A stretch of DNA of 64,000 bases from contig JANTUC010000011.1 of NCBI GenBank assembly GCA_026873275.1, forward strand, positions 1,364,001-1,428,000, in the 5' to 3' direction. The notes below the pieces were generated by a model. It had not been told where the DNA came from. It saw nothing but the letters and a program-made list of their open reading frames with translations, and did no database searches. The stretch comes from Pseudopithomyces maydicus. Its lineage: Eukaryota > Ascomycota > Dothideomycetes > Pleosporales > Didymosphaeriaceae. Of the stretch, positions 35,156-46,721 are shown piece by piece. The position numbers were made by a program, and so were the translations under genes. Numbering within the stretch: the stretch's first letter is position 1; the number at the start of each line of letters is the position of its first letter.

Positions 35156-37402
35156 TCACACACCCTCCTCAAAGCCTCCCCCATCACTCCAACAACCATT
35201 CGGGCACCCCTCCCCGCCAGGCACCGTGCCCAAAACCCCCACCATGTAGTGATACTCGCGCTTCACATGCGCGCAGAAATCAGCAAACAGCTCGCCCGGC
35301 TCCTTCCACGTGTCCTTCGCCACGTTCTTCGCTGTTCGGCGTGAGGACCGGCGCTCGGGGAGCTGTGCAGCGACCTTCTCCTGCTTGGGCTGCACGCGGA
35401 AGTCTTTGTCGGAGTCGTCTTCGTTCTTCTTCCAGGCGCGGCCTTTGCCCTTGTAGTACGGTTTCTTGGGGGTAGGGGCCGGGGTGGAGGTGGGAGCTGA
35501 AGTGTTCATGAGGGTGTCGCCGTCGGGGTCGAGCGGGTTGGTGGTAGCGGCAGCGCCCTTCGTAGCATCGTCGTCCTTGCTGTCTTGCTGCTCGGAGAGC
35601 AGGCTGTGGACGGCGGCGTAGACGTACTCACTTCCGCTAAGGATGATGCGGCGGGGATCGTCGGCGGAGAAGGTGGGCGGGTCGCCTTCGAGATCCTGGA
35701 TGATTTCGAGGATGGTGGCGGTGGGGCGCTCGTTGTGGTCTTCGATGATGTTCTCGATGGCTATGGCGAGGCCCTTGGTCCAGTTGGGGAGCTGCGATGC
35801 GGTGAGCCAGGATGGAAATGGGGGAAGACTGGCAAGTTGGCTTTTGCCTGGACTGGTCCCAAGGGTTGCGGCCCGTTCTGGGGTTTTGATTTCGGGGTGC
35901 CCTTCTTGCGGCTGTTGTCGTTGAAGAAGGTGGGAGACGTCAGTATCTCTTCCGCATCCATGTTCCCATCCTCCGTGCGCTGGACAGCTGCTTGATTCTT
36001 GCTTGTCGCAGCTCGCTTTGCTGTACCAGCAAGCTCGGGTACGACCTTCCTCTTCCTAGATTCAAGATCCGCCATCTTGTCCTGGGGAACCTTGAGCTTG
36101 ACAATCAGCGCGTCTTTGACTTCTCCGTTGACCAACGCTTGCCGTCCATGAGGCCGCTTTACTGGTTCCCCATCTAGGTCGAGATATTCAAAGCCCGAGA
36201 GCCCCTCAGACAGGTCAATGTAGTTGAGACCCTTTGGTACTTTGGGCTTTTTGATCTCAAGCGAAGCTTTCACGACGGGCTTTTTGGCGGGCTTCTGGCT
36301 TTTGGTGGGCATGATCAGCTCAATATCTGAGTCTTCCGAGTCGAAGATGACCTCTTTGGACAGAGGGGTTTTCTGCGACCAACGAAGCTTCCGGTCAGAA
36401 ACTTGTGGGTGCTTCTGGGGTTTGCGCTGGGTGGTAGATTTTGTGACAGGTAGATTGGTAATCGGTAGTGGTTGGCTCGAGGATGCCTGGCTCGAGGACG
36501 CTTGATTCAAGGGCGGCTGGCTTGAATACGGCTGGCTCGAAGTCCGTTGGTTTGAATACGCTTGACCTGAAGACAATCCACCCGAGGGCTGTTGGCTCGA
36601 GGACGGCTCACCCAAGGAGGTTTGGCTCGAGGGCAGTTGGACCGGGGACGGTATGATCGAGTGTTGTACCCATTCGCTCGGGGTCATCTGAGCAGCGCCA
36701 ATTATGCACAGGGGAGATATTGAAAACAGGCGTCCCGTACTGGCAAAGTTTGGAGTTGCGGAGAATCTATTGCTTCCGGTTCCAGGTTCCAACACGGCGC
36801 GAGAGCGATTGCGCCCAGATCGAGATGAGCTTGTCTCGTGCCTTCCTTCCGTGGCTTGGGTTTCCTGCTCGCCCTGGGAAGAAACCTCAGCAACCTCTCT
36901 AGATATCTGTGTATAATGGTAAGCCCACGATGATATAAACCTTAGTGAATGAACTCACCTTCTTGCCTGCCCGGTGATTTCCAGGCTCAAGGTTTGATCG
37001 AGCATCGCCGCCTAGAGCAGTGGCCGCTGGTAACTTTACCTCGTTAGTCATCTTTAGTCTATCAGACCAGGGCAAGAACATCGAACGTACCTGCTCTTGG
37101 TTCTCCTGACTCTCCTGAGCACTTGATGCGATCTGCTCTTCTTCGGCTTTCTTGGCCTGCATTTTGAGGCGCCCGATCGCTAGGTACACATCTCGAAGCA
37201 CATTCACAGCTGGCTGATTCGCTGCGACAGCACTATCGGCAACGACAGTCGCGTCCTCGAGAATTTCCCTGATCGGGTCAAATAGCGGGTCCGAAGGGTC
37301 CGAGGCAGCGTGTTGATTCTTGCGCGCGGATAACTCCGCCAGAACCTCTTCATTGGGGAGAGTCTTCTCAGAGACTGCTTTGATAAACGCGTCTTTGTCC
37401 AT
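35156..37402 (-). CDS. Unrecognised low-complexity, probably nuclear protein, frame broken once
   Basis: Exon 1 (37402-36959) encodes MDKDAFIKAVSEKTLPNEEV and an Ala/Glu-rich helical part. After a GTGAGT intron, exon 2 (36906-35156) carries Ser/Gln repeats with the unit SSQ (GQAYSNQRTSSQPYSSQ, NQASSSQASSSQPLP), a Lys/Pro/Ser region and a conserved-looking block (FEYLDLDGEPVKRPHGRQAL). At 35820-35824 (a G5 run, C5 on the coding strand) the frame breaks. Adding one base joins it to a long open stretch with WLTASQLPNWTKGLAIAIEN and ERPTATILEIIQDLEGDPP, and a basic end (KKPYYKGKGRAWKK) to the stop at 35156. The corrected length is about 731 residues. Basic clusters and acidic/Ser stretches suggest a nuclear protein; the family is unknown to me. 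Confidence 0.6.
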
Positions 37403-38596
37403 GACTAGTATAGTGAACTCTGTGGACTGTATAAACTGTAACGGTCCCTGGGTATGCGCGAAAGGTGTCTCGGCGAGGTGAGGGCGAAGCTTGTAATATA
37501 TATTCCCTTTTCGCGGTTCGTGCTGGCGCGCTCTAGGCAGCCCGCGGGCACCGTTTTTCCGATTGATCTGGTTGAAAAGGTTGGTACTCTTGCAATCGCG
37601 GGGTCTCCGGTGTTATGACGCCCAATGCGCCTGCCGAATCAAGATATCTTTTTCCTGCACACTTGAAGTGAGTATCTGCGATTATGAAGTGAGTGTGGTA
37701 TACGGGATTCATCGCCAGCCATCCACGTATTAAACACTCACCTCGTGAATATCCCTGGATTATCCATGAGGCGAGCATGACAAGTTTTGACCATATTGCA
37801 TACCATGCACCTTCCCAAACTTCAATCAGTGTTCCAATTTGGATAATCAATTGTTGAAGACTGGTATGTACCGAATCTTCAGCAGTACTTGAGATGCGTG
37901 CAGAAAAGTAGCCAATAAAGAAAAGAAGGATGTCGCACATCAAGACCGGTCGCTACTGCCTAATCGATGGTATGCTTGATATGTTGAGTAACAACTAGAT
38001 CATTCGTCAATCTCAGTCAAAATGATATTTGAATATGGATTTTTATGCCATAAGATGATATATATAGATATATATAACAATAAGAGTCGTAGCATCTTTC
38101 TTCGTAAGGCTTCCTTATCTAGCGGATAGAGAGACACATCTCGATACCGATCAGAATAGTTCCAGGGTCTGCAGTATGTTTTTACTATATGCGCAATTGT
38201 GATAAACACGTGATTGGGAACAATCCATGAGCAATGAGTCCGAGGTTTAGAACGCTAACAAACACAATCTATGCCTCTACGCGGGAAGTAGCAAACCCAA
38301 CTCAGCCGTGTAATTAAACGCGTTCACATAAATCCTTTTGAGCTTAAGCTACAAAGTACTCAGTCGATACAGATAGCAATTCTTCGATTACCCCTGCAGC
38401 ATCAAGCGGTGAGCTTTGCACCAGATTCACGCTATCGCATCCATGCTCCACCAAATTAGGTAGGTATACAGTGCCGGGCACACTCAACCCAACACAACCA
38501 TTTCAATTAACAGCGCCTCCAATAGCATAGCATCAATGTCTTCTATGTGTCAGTATACCTTGGCATGACGAGAACAAGCGACACTTCTCCCCAAAC
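37403..38596. other. Intergenic
   Basis: About 1.2 kb, AT-rich around 38000-38200, where TATATA runs occur (near 38050-38080). An open reverse frame at 37533-37943 lacks any recognisable domain or start context. I see no gene. Confidence 0.45.
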
Positions 38597-38767
38597 ATGA
38601 CCGCCAAGCATCTCTCGGCCGACGAAAAGTTCCCCGAGTGTCGGCTCGTCGGCCAAAAGAACGATCGCTACTACGACAGCGCACCCCAGCTATTCTACAA
38701 GCGGGTCCAACATCCGACTGCAAGGTGCAATGAAAAAGGCGGTGGTTGCGTCGGTTCGCGGGGTTGA
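38597..38767 (+). CDS. Possible 56-residue protein
   Basis: A short frame opens MTAKHLSADEKFPECRLVGQ and ends CNEKGGGCVGSRG. It has codon use like the neighbouring genes, three cysteines and a strongly mixed, non-repetitive sequence with RYYDSAPQLFYKRVQHP. The only support is its composition; no motif or signal peptide is present. It lies 153 bases ahead of the sulfate permease on the same strand. It could equally be part of the permease leader. Confidence 0.3.
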   Translation: MTAKHLSADEKFPECRLVGQKNDRYYDSAPQLFYKRVQHPTARCNEKGGGCVGSRG

Positions 38768-38920
38768 TGAATTCTGGTCGCTCGGTCAGATTCATCGTTT
38801 TGACATAACTCACCCACCTAATCGACTTGCCTTATTTTGAGGGTCAACAAGAAAGACGATTCACTGGGAGAGCTATTGAAATAATAAGGGTTATCGTCAG
38901 TGTGACGGCAAGGGGATACG

Positions 38921-41430
38921 ATGGTCGTGAGTAAATTCGGGAATTACATCCGGGGAGAAATCCTGCATTCGGACCACGCTGCTCGAGAAGAGGAAACGGA
39001 GATTTTGAGAAACATTGCACAAGAAACCATCGGAAGCGCGTACCTTGAGAAAGACCCGGGTGTTCTTGAATGGATCCGAGAGCTGGCACCTACTGCTACG
39101 GGCACATTGGAGTACTTCCAGGATCTCTTCCCTTCGGCTTCGTGGTTACGTCGGTATAATTTGCACTGGCTGCTAGGAGATGCGATCGCTGGTATGGGCC
39201 TACTTGATAAGAGATAATTGTTACTGATACGTTGATATGTAGGGATCACGGTGGGGCTGGTGGTCGTTCCACAGGCAATGGCATATGCTTCCCTTGCAAG
39301 GCTCAGCCCTGCCTATGGCTTGTACACTACCTTTACAGGCGCTTGTTTGTACTGGATCTTCGGAACATCCAAGGATATAGTAATAGGTGTATGTACCTTG
39401 GACGTCTTACAGAGATGTACACTAACAATGATCCTAGGCGACGGCCGTAGGGTCTCTCCTAATCGGTCAAGTGATCAGTCGAATAGAGGAAGAAAGGCCC
39501 GGTGTCTACGAGCCGCAAGTCGTTGCTCATGCGATAAGCTTTCTCTGTGGCCTTATACTGATATTTCTTGGATTTTGCCGCCTGGGTTGGCTGATCGAGT
39601 TTATCCCATATCCCCCGATCAATGCATTCGTGACGGCGGCCAGCATCACTATAATTTCAACGCAACTGCCAACGTGCCTGGGTATCAAAGGCATCAACAC
39701 CCGCGAAGCACCCTACAAAGTCTACATCAATACACTCAAAGGACTTCCTAATGCGCAGCTTGACGCTTCCATAGGAATTAGTTCCATCATTTTACTCTTT
39801 GCTATTCAACAATTTTGCTGCAAGATGGAAGCTCGACAGCCGAAGAAGAAACAGATGTGGGGCATGTTGTCATCTCTCCGCCTTACATTCACTGTCCTCC
39901 TATACACTTTCATCAGCTGGCTTGTACACAGGACAGCCGCCGAGGGTCGTCAAAAGTTCCGTATAGTTGGCCACATTGAGAAAGGTTTCTCCCATGCCGG
40001 TGCCCCGAAGATGGATACCGGGCTGTGGAGCCTCATCGCTGGTGAGCTTCCAGCTATACTCATCATACTCATTGTTGAGCACATTGCTATCGCGAAAAAC
40101 TTCGGAAGGGAATACGGCTACACGGTTATCCCATCGCAAGAAATCCTCGCCCAAGGCTTTGCAAATCTACTGAGTCCTTTCGTTGGAGGCTACGTCTGCA
40201 CTGGATCATTCGGTGCTTCAGCCGTACTAACCAAGGCCGGCGTCAAAACACCACTTGCTGGACTCTTCAGCGCGATGATTCTAATCCTAGCGCTCTATGT
40301 GCTTACCTCCGTTTTCTACTATATTCCCAACGCCGCGCTTGCAGGCTTGATCATCCATGCCACATGGAACCTCGTCACTCCACCCCACAAGCTCTACAAA
40401 TTCTGGCAATACTCCCCTTTTGAATTTCTAATCTGGGTCATCAGTGTCGTCCTCGCCATCTTCATCGATCTCGAAACCTCGATATACGTAGGCATTGCGC
40501 TATCCTTTGCGCTCCTGCTCATTCGAATGGCGCGCACACCCGCAACATCTCACGGCCGAACCCGAGTCCGCCGTATCATCCGCGACTACGATACCAACAC
40601 CAGAATATCCATTCATTCAGAACTATCACATTCAGCCTCCACACGATACACATCAGAATCGGAAAAACACATCTTCCTCCCCATCCCGACCTCCACCTCC
40701 ACGCCCACAGCGCACAACCCCACCCTCAAAGTCGAACCCGTCTACCCAGGAATCTTCATCTACCGCTTCGCCCAACCCCTAAACTACACCAACCAAGCCC
40801 ACCACACAGCCCACCTCCTCTCCCACATCTACGCCCACACCCGCCGCACAGACACTTCCTCAGCCATCCCACCGCACCACCGCCTCTGGAGCGACGCCCC
40901 CACAGCCCTCACCCACGACTCTACATCGAAACCCTTCCTCCGCGCCGTCGTGCTGGACTTCTCAACCGTCGACGTCATAGACGTGACGACCGTACAGGGC
41001 CTAATCGACATGCGGGAGACGCTTGCGCGGTACGCGGCGCCGTCGGCGGTGGGGTGGCATTTTGCAGGGGTGAGGAACAGGTGGACGAGGAGGGCTTTGG
41101 TGAGCGCAGGGTTTGGGAGGCCGAATTTGAGGGGTGGGAAGATGAGGGGTGGTGTCCGGCGTATGTGGTTGGGGTGGATGGGAGTGCGGAGGTGCGGAGT
41201 GGGAGTGAGACCACGTTGGGATCTGGTGTTTGTGCGGGTGTGGAGATCAAGGGTGGGAGTGAGAAGGGGGGAATCTGGGGAGAATGGAAGCTGTGTATGG
41301 GGTGGATAGACCGTTTTTCCATGCGGAACTAGGGGATGCGGTGGATGCGGCGGTCAGGGATGCGAGGAGGGAGGATGAGATGGGTGGGAGAGGGGAGTAT
41401 GTGGGGTGTGAAGTGGCAGATGAGGTTTAG
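38921..41430 (+). CDS. SulP-family sulfate permease, frame broken twice near the C-terminus
   Basis: Three exons, 38921-39191, 39243-39388 and from 39438 on. The SulP signature region is clear: LLGDAIAGITVGLVVVPQAM, ASLARLSPAYGLYTTF, then GTSKDIVIGATAVGSLL. About ten to twelve membrane segments follow, with the conserved VGGYVCTGSFGASAVLTKAG and LAGLIIHATWNLV. A cytoplasmic STAS domain closes the protein (VVLDFSTVDVIDVTTVQGL). SulP proteins of this fungal type import sulfate by proton symport at the plasma membrane. After RWTRRALVSAGFG the frame is lost. One base added near 41111-41120 and another in the G6 run 41266-41271 restore WEDEGWCPAYVVGVDG and the typical fungal ending YGVDRPFFHAELGDAV, with the stop at 41428-41430. 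The restored length is about 803 residues. Confidence 0.88.
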
Positions 41431-42205
41431 TGGTTTTTTGCATTATCATATACATTGCAATTTCTCTTTTTAACCTGCTCTCTGTGTCTGAATTTGCATA
41501 TGAGACGTGGTCTGAAGAAGACTCTGCTATTCAGTCTTTTCATAGATTTTGTAGGGACCTAATCAGGTTATATTGATAACAGCTATATGGCAAGTCCAAC
41601 GCTACATATTTATCAAATGAAAAGGGCACGTCACAACAAATTTTACCCCCTCCAGTCACCATTCATTCATACATTATCAGCATTACAACAACAAAATGCT
41701 TTTACCATTGGCCTCACTATTCAGAATAAACAGAAGACGGTCAACACGCACATTTTTCAAGCCACATTACATGAGAAAATCATCCAACACAGCTAATCTC
41801 CACGCATCTACTTTGTTCTCAGGCGCCATCTCCCATCGTCGTCACAATAAAAGACCACAAATAGCAATACCTCCTAGTTCACGGATGTACAATCCTTTGC
41901 AAATCCACAAAAATTACAATTGCTTTGTCCAAACCGCCTCAAAGAATGCAGACAATGACTTACACCCCGACATCAGTATACCCCTTTGTCTCATTACCAC
42001 CGCATGCCGCCCCTTTCAAAATGGCATGTTCTGACTCCGCACAAAGGCATTCTGGTAGAAGATGAGAAAAAGCCACAGAACACAACACATATATCAATCT
42101 CAAGACGAACTCTTCATTTCATAGAATTTCTCAGTCATTCGTTCAATACGTGATTAAAACATTTTATTAATCTCACAAGTATAGATAAGTAGAATATCAT
42201 AAAAA
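41431..42205. other. Intergenic
   Basis: A-rich on the plus strand from about 41590 and largely free of coding signal. Serves as 3' region of the permease and promoter of the next gene. Confidence 0.5.
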
Positions 42206-43225
42206 ATGGTAGAAACCCGCGCCCAAAGAGCCGAAGCAGCCGCCCAAGCTGCCCAGGCCGCCTCAGGAGCCGCCCCAGGACCTGTCTCAGAATCTACGCA
42301 ACAAGCAACCCCCTCAGTCCCCCCCAGCAAAACCAAAAAGTCTACCGCAAAATCCTCTTCAACCAACCGCGTGACCAAAAATCCCACCAAGAATTCCAAG
42401 CCCCCCTCTAGGAACCCCTCCAAAAAGCCCACCAAGGCACCCACAAAAAGAAGTCCACCAAAAAACAACCCAGAAAGAAAACTTCCACTGGGCCCCCTCC
42501 CCCTCCCCCTCCCCCAGCTCCTCTCCTCGACACAAACACCCCTTCCTCCTCCACCCAACGCCGGCCCTTCCACGCCATCCACGAAGGCTCAGGAAACACG
42601 CTAACCATCACCGACACCTCCCCGTCCGCGCCCTCGGCACCACCCACTGCAACACGTGCGTCGGGATCTACGTCCCGCTGACGCCCACGCGGGCCTTCAT
42701 CGCGCACTTCAACCTCGAACTGATCAAAGCGTCCGGCTCGCCCTTCAGGAAGCAGAGCCTGAGAAACTACGAGGTGAACCCCGAATGCTACCGCACGATC
42801 GTCATGCTAACGAAGGAATTCCTAAACACGGAGCAGTGGAAAGGGGGTGGGGGACGCTTACTGCGGAGATGGGGCGGGGGCTGCGGATGGTGTGTCCGCG
42901 GGCGGGGGTGGAGGGGAAGGTGTATACGGGGGATGCGGTTGTGGAGGGGGTGAGGGAGTTTTTTGGGAGAGGGGCCGTGGAGGAGATTAAGGATGTGAGG
43001 GATGGGGCGAATATTATTGTTGTGTATCCTGCTCCTGGGGAGGATGGGGAGAGGGAGGCGCCGGTGGAGTATTATCCGGGTGAGGAGGAGCTGGAGAGGG
43101 TTTGGGAGGGGCGTTATATTGTGGAGAATCATAACTTTGCGTGTGCGGATATTAGGAAGGATGGGAGGGTGTTGCAAGGTGGGGAGTGGGAAGGTCCGTA
43201 TCGGCCGATTACTGAGGAAGAGTAG
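42206..43225 (+). CDS. Unrecognised protein, frame broken three times in homopolymers
   Basis: The start MVETRAQRAEAAAQAAQAA leads into a Lys/Pro/Ser/Thr-rich tail. Single added bases at the A5 run 42445-42449, the C4 run 42620-42623 and the G5 run 42843-42847 convert three partial frames into one of about 340 residues. It reads through a Pro8 run, HAIHEGSGNTLTITDTS, PVRALGTTHCNTCVGIYVPL, FRKQSLRNYEVNPECYRTIV and on to GRYIVENHNFACADIRKDGR. The globular part is about 200 residues, with four or five cysteines. The continuous chemistry of the joined parts, and the fact that each repair is one base in a run, argue that the gene is intact. I do not recognise the family. Codons shift from C/A-ending to G-ending along the gene. 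Confidence 0.55.
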
Positions 43226-44165
43226 AAAGAGTGTTGTTGTCAGACAGAAAGACAGAAAGATTAGAACATACTGTGTAGCGAGGTAGGTCTATTTATTCCA
43301 ATATCAATATTCTTTTTACAGCATCTACATTCAGTGTTAATTTCTTCTGTAGCCTTTGCTTCATTCGGATACTAGTCTATAATAAGCCGTGAAGGTGACA
43401 AGATAGATCAGATCGCAGACTAGAGAGTTTAAGACTCTGGTTTTGAGAGCTCCCAAGACACCTATACTACATAACAGAATAGCATGAGGTTGGCTTAGAA
43501 CGTATAACTGGATAGTACTCTGACAGTGATATGCGATATATAACAGTATAGTCATTAGCACAACCGGCTTCACCTCCAACTCAAACCGAAGCCCAATTCT
43601 TTCCCTGGCCGTGAACTCGTGAGCGGAATAGCTGATACCCCGCTTTACGCGTCCAATCAGGCGTCACAATGGAGTCGATATGATCACGTGATGTACCACC
43701 ATCCATCCACCATCCATACTAGAAGGTGTTTCTCCATCGCAGCTTGGTACGATACTAATTAGTGCATTGGGTAGTATCGGATCTACTATCCTCCCAATCA
43801 TCGTGACCGAGGTGTTCGCCTTCCTTCATTCAGCCTGGTTATATTATAGAATGCATGCACATGTGTAGATCTGATGCCTGGTGGATTCATCGAATGAGAG
43901 GAGCCCACCTGGCCATGCATCAGACGAGCACGATATGCAGGTGGCTCGGCCAATAAACCTGGGATAGCGGCAAAGCCCCACCTGTGACCGCTACTTTAAC
44001 TGCTATATCCAACACTTTGTGTTCGAGCCTTCTATCCAAATCCTACGTGTATATAAACTACTCAAAAGAAGCTAGGCTTCTTCTTCAAAAAAGGGGGAAA
44101 AGAGTTCCTTCACTACTGTTTCCTCATTGATGGTCTAATGGCCATCGTCCTTAGCTGCATCGAAG
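43226..44165. other. Intergenic
   Basis: No gene supported. The right end is the promoter of the coiled-coil gene. Confidence 0.5.
44050..44057 (+). promoter_or_regulatory. TATA box of the coiled-coil gene
   Basis: A perfect TATATAAA lies 109 bases ahead of the ATG at 44166, which leaves a leader of about 80 bases. Confidence 0.5.
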
Positions 44166-45302
44166 ATGGAAATGCCCCATAGAATTGCTCCCCCACCCAT
44201 CTCTACTCTCATGACCTCGACCGCCGATCTACTCATGTTGAGTCAAGCTGAGAATTACCATACCAATATCAGCCCCTCAACCGATGCTTACCTTGATATG
44301 GATGACAACGAAGGGTGGGCGACGCCTCACGAGACAATGCCAGACGCGGTCGAATCGCACCGCAGAGTCAATTACAAAGTGTGGTGGGAGACGGAAAGAT
44401 GCTTTCAGAATCGAATTCGTGCACTCGAGGGTGACGTAGACGTTTTGAAAGCAGAAATCGACAGAGCGCGGGGTGAGATAGATACGGCAAAATGTCAGGC
44501 AGCTGCGGCAGAGAAGCAAAAAGATGCGGCAGAGAAGCAAAAAGATACGGCCGTTGAAGAGAGTTCAACTGCAATTACAGAAAAGGTTATAGCTACTAAT
44601 AAGATGGAAATATATAGGAACAGGGTGAAAAGAGCTATTGAAGAGAAAGAAATAGCTATTAAAGAGAAGGAAATCGCTATTATTGAGAAGATTACCGCTA
44701 TCGACGAGCGGAACGCTGCTATCGACGAGCGAGACGCAGCTACTAAAGAGAAGGACAAAGCCATTAGTAAACGGAATACAGCTGTCAGCAGCATGAACAA
44801 GCTCAAAGACATGAATAAGACCCTGTACTCTCAAATGTGCTTTGCAACGTCTCAAAGTACTTGGTACAAGGCGAAGGCCAGTACTTTGCGCAAAGAAGGA
44901 AACAAAGCTATTAAGAAGATCAACGAAGTCATCGATCAGAAGATTGATGCAGCCATCAATGCGAAGATTGGTGCAGACATCAATGAGAACCACACAACCA
45001 TTTACGAGGGACTAGAAAACCAGCTAGCCAGAGTCAGGGACATACTTGCAAGCCGAAACGATGAACTGACAGTCATGAAACAAGCGCAATTAGATCTCGA
45101 GGCCGAGAATAACCGTCTTCGCGAATACATCCGCTCGTTGGACGATCCCCCAAACGCATTGCACAGGCGAGACTCGCAACAGAGCCAAACTCCATCTATT
45201 CACGATCTGTCTGCTGCCAAGAACAACGAGGCGTTCGATAAAGGACGTTCTATTCGGCGTGAGGGCTCCAGGAGGAGGAAGACTCGGCGCCGCTACGAAT
45301 GA
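44166..45302 (+). CDS. Long coiled-coil protein with heptad repeats
   Basis: A single-exon gene of 378 residues. An N-terminal 70 residues of mixed sequence is followed by a continuous coiled coil. Residues of about 150-215 consist of consecutive seven-residue units of the form E/D-K/E-x-x-A-I (for example EEKEIAIKEKEIAIIEK and AIDERNAAIDERDAATKE), matching the heptad period of a coiled coil. A second coiled part (ARVRDILASRNDELTVMKQA) and a very basic tail (REGSRRRKTRRRYE) follow; the tail could act in nuclear import or nucleic-acid binding. No membrane segment is seen. The repeat is visible as a degenerate 21-base tandem pattern at about 44620-44790. I do not recognise the family; such proteins occur singly in many Pezizomycotina. 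Confidence 0.7.
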   Translation: MEMPHRIAPPPISTLMTSTADLLMLSQAENYHTNISPSTDAYLDMDDNEGWATPHETMPDAVESHRRVNYKVWWETERCFQNRIRALEGDVDVLKAEIDRARGEIDTAKCQAAAAEKQKDAAEKQKDTAVEESSTAITEKVIATNKMEIYRNRVKRAIEEKEIAIKEKEIAIIEKITAIDERNAAIDERDAATKEKDKAISKRNTAVSSMNKLKDMNKTLYSQMCFATSQSTWYKAKASTLRKEGNKAIKKINEVIDQKIDAAINAKIGADINENHTTIYEGLENQLARVRDILASRNDELTVMKQAQLDLEAENNRLREYIRSLDDPPNALHRRDSQQSQTPSIHDLSAAKNNEAFDKGRSIRREGSRRRKTRRRYE

Positions 45303-46721
45303 GGGGATATTTCGCTCGGGCTGGGTATCTTGGGTGGCTTTTAAATTTTAGGAAAGTACTTACTGGGAGACTGGAGAATGTCTTATCTTCGTCGTGTATC
45401 AAAGTCCTGGCTTTACGTTTGGTTTTCCATTATATATCCATGAGAGCTAATTTAATGACCTTTTATGACTCACGTTTGCCTGCGTCATGAATCGTGGGCT
45501 TCGTATCGGGCTTCATTAGACGGAGTAACCTTGAAGGCTGAAGCTTTGATACTAGATGTCGATACTGTAGGTAGAGAGGGTGGCCAATCCATTTGAGACA
45601 CACCGCTATGTGAGATCTATACTAATATCGAAGAGTCTAGAGAGATATATGAAAACAGGTGCCTGCGGATGGGGCTGGAGCTAGCCACCCTCTTCGCTAT
45701 GGCATAGCAGCGTGGTGACATGATCACACCCACCAGCCACTAATCAATGTGACAAAACAGCTACTTTAAAAGACTCTCCTCTACCGGTACCACGGCAAAT
45801 CCACACGAGGACTTTTGCTTACAAGTTGGGTAGAATTTTGTTGCAACCTCCATGTATAGTAGCCTCAATCTTGACACACGGTACAGCCAGATGATATGAC
45901 GGCACAGCCACGATAATAAGTAGTTTCCTTTACTCATTCATTGTTAAGGTACCAATCGGGGTAGCAACGTTGTAAACTCGGCATGCTACAGGAACTGCAC
46001 AGCTGGTAGAAACTGAATATAATCGTAGCTCAAGTCTGTACCAGGACCTAGTCAGATTTATAAACATGCAAAGGCTTATAATCTAAGCTGTAATCCTACA
46101 TACAAATCACTCTGTCCCTCGCGTACAACAATACTTGTTCTTGGTTCACACCGTATGTAACGCCATTATTGTCATCTTGTATTACAGGGGCCAAATGTAT
46201 TCTCAGAATGGCAAAGTATAACGTTCCTCACGAGAATCGCAGATTTCGTGTATACTAGGAGCTTTGTAACAGGCCAATTCCAAAATATGGATGGTACTTC
46301 TCTTTACGATGTCTCACGGCGCACTGGAGGACTTCATTTGATATAACAATCATGTATTCAAGTATATTCAGCTGATCAGACGGCAGCAAATTTAGTGGTG
46401 ATAGCTTAACCAGCGTTTGCGTAACAATAGCTTGAAGGATCTAGATTGAAGTTCCACTGCCTATTTGGTCTGCGGCGAAGGTCAGTAGAGATCTCGATCC
46501 ATGCTTGAACACTCAATTTCTACTTTTACTGGCTCAGACTTGCCTTTTGTTAGAGATCACGGATACCAAGGGCTTACAACGTACAGATGTGTAGAAGTAC
46601 GAAGCAGTGTCCTGGTATCTCACCCGTTTGGCTCCATGTATAATCATTGCCGTTGTAGAGTAAATCATAGGAGACAAAGAAAAATAGACTTACCAATTCA
46701 GTAATTTACTGAAGCGAAAGG
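45303..46721. other. Long intergenic region
   Basis: About 1.4 kb with even base composition and many stops in all frames. No gene, RNA or repeat recognised. Confidence 0.5.

Noticed and set aside
37533..37943. A 136-residue reverse frame with hydrophobic N-terminus
   Set aside because: No family resemblance, no conserved pattern, and the hydrophobic part is not a convincing signal peptide; probably chance.
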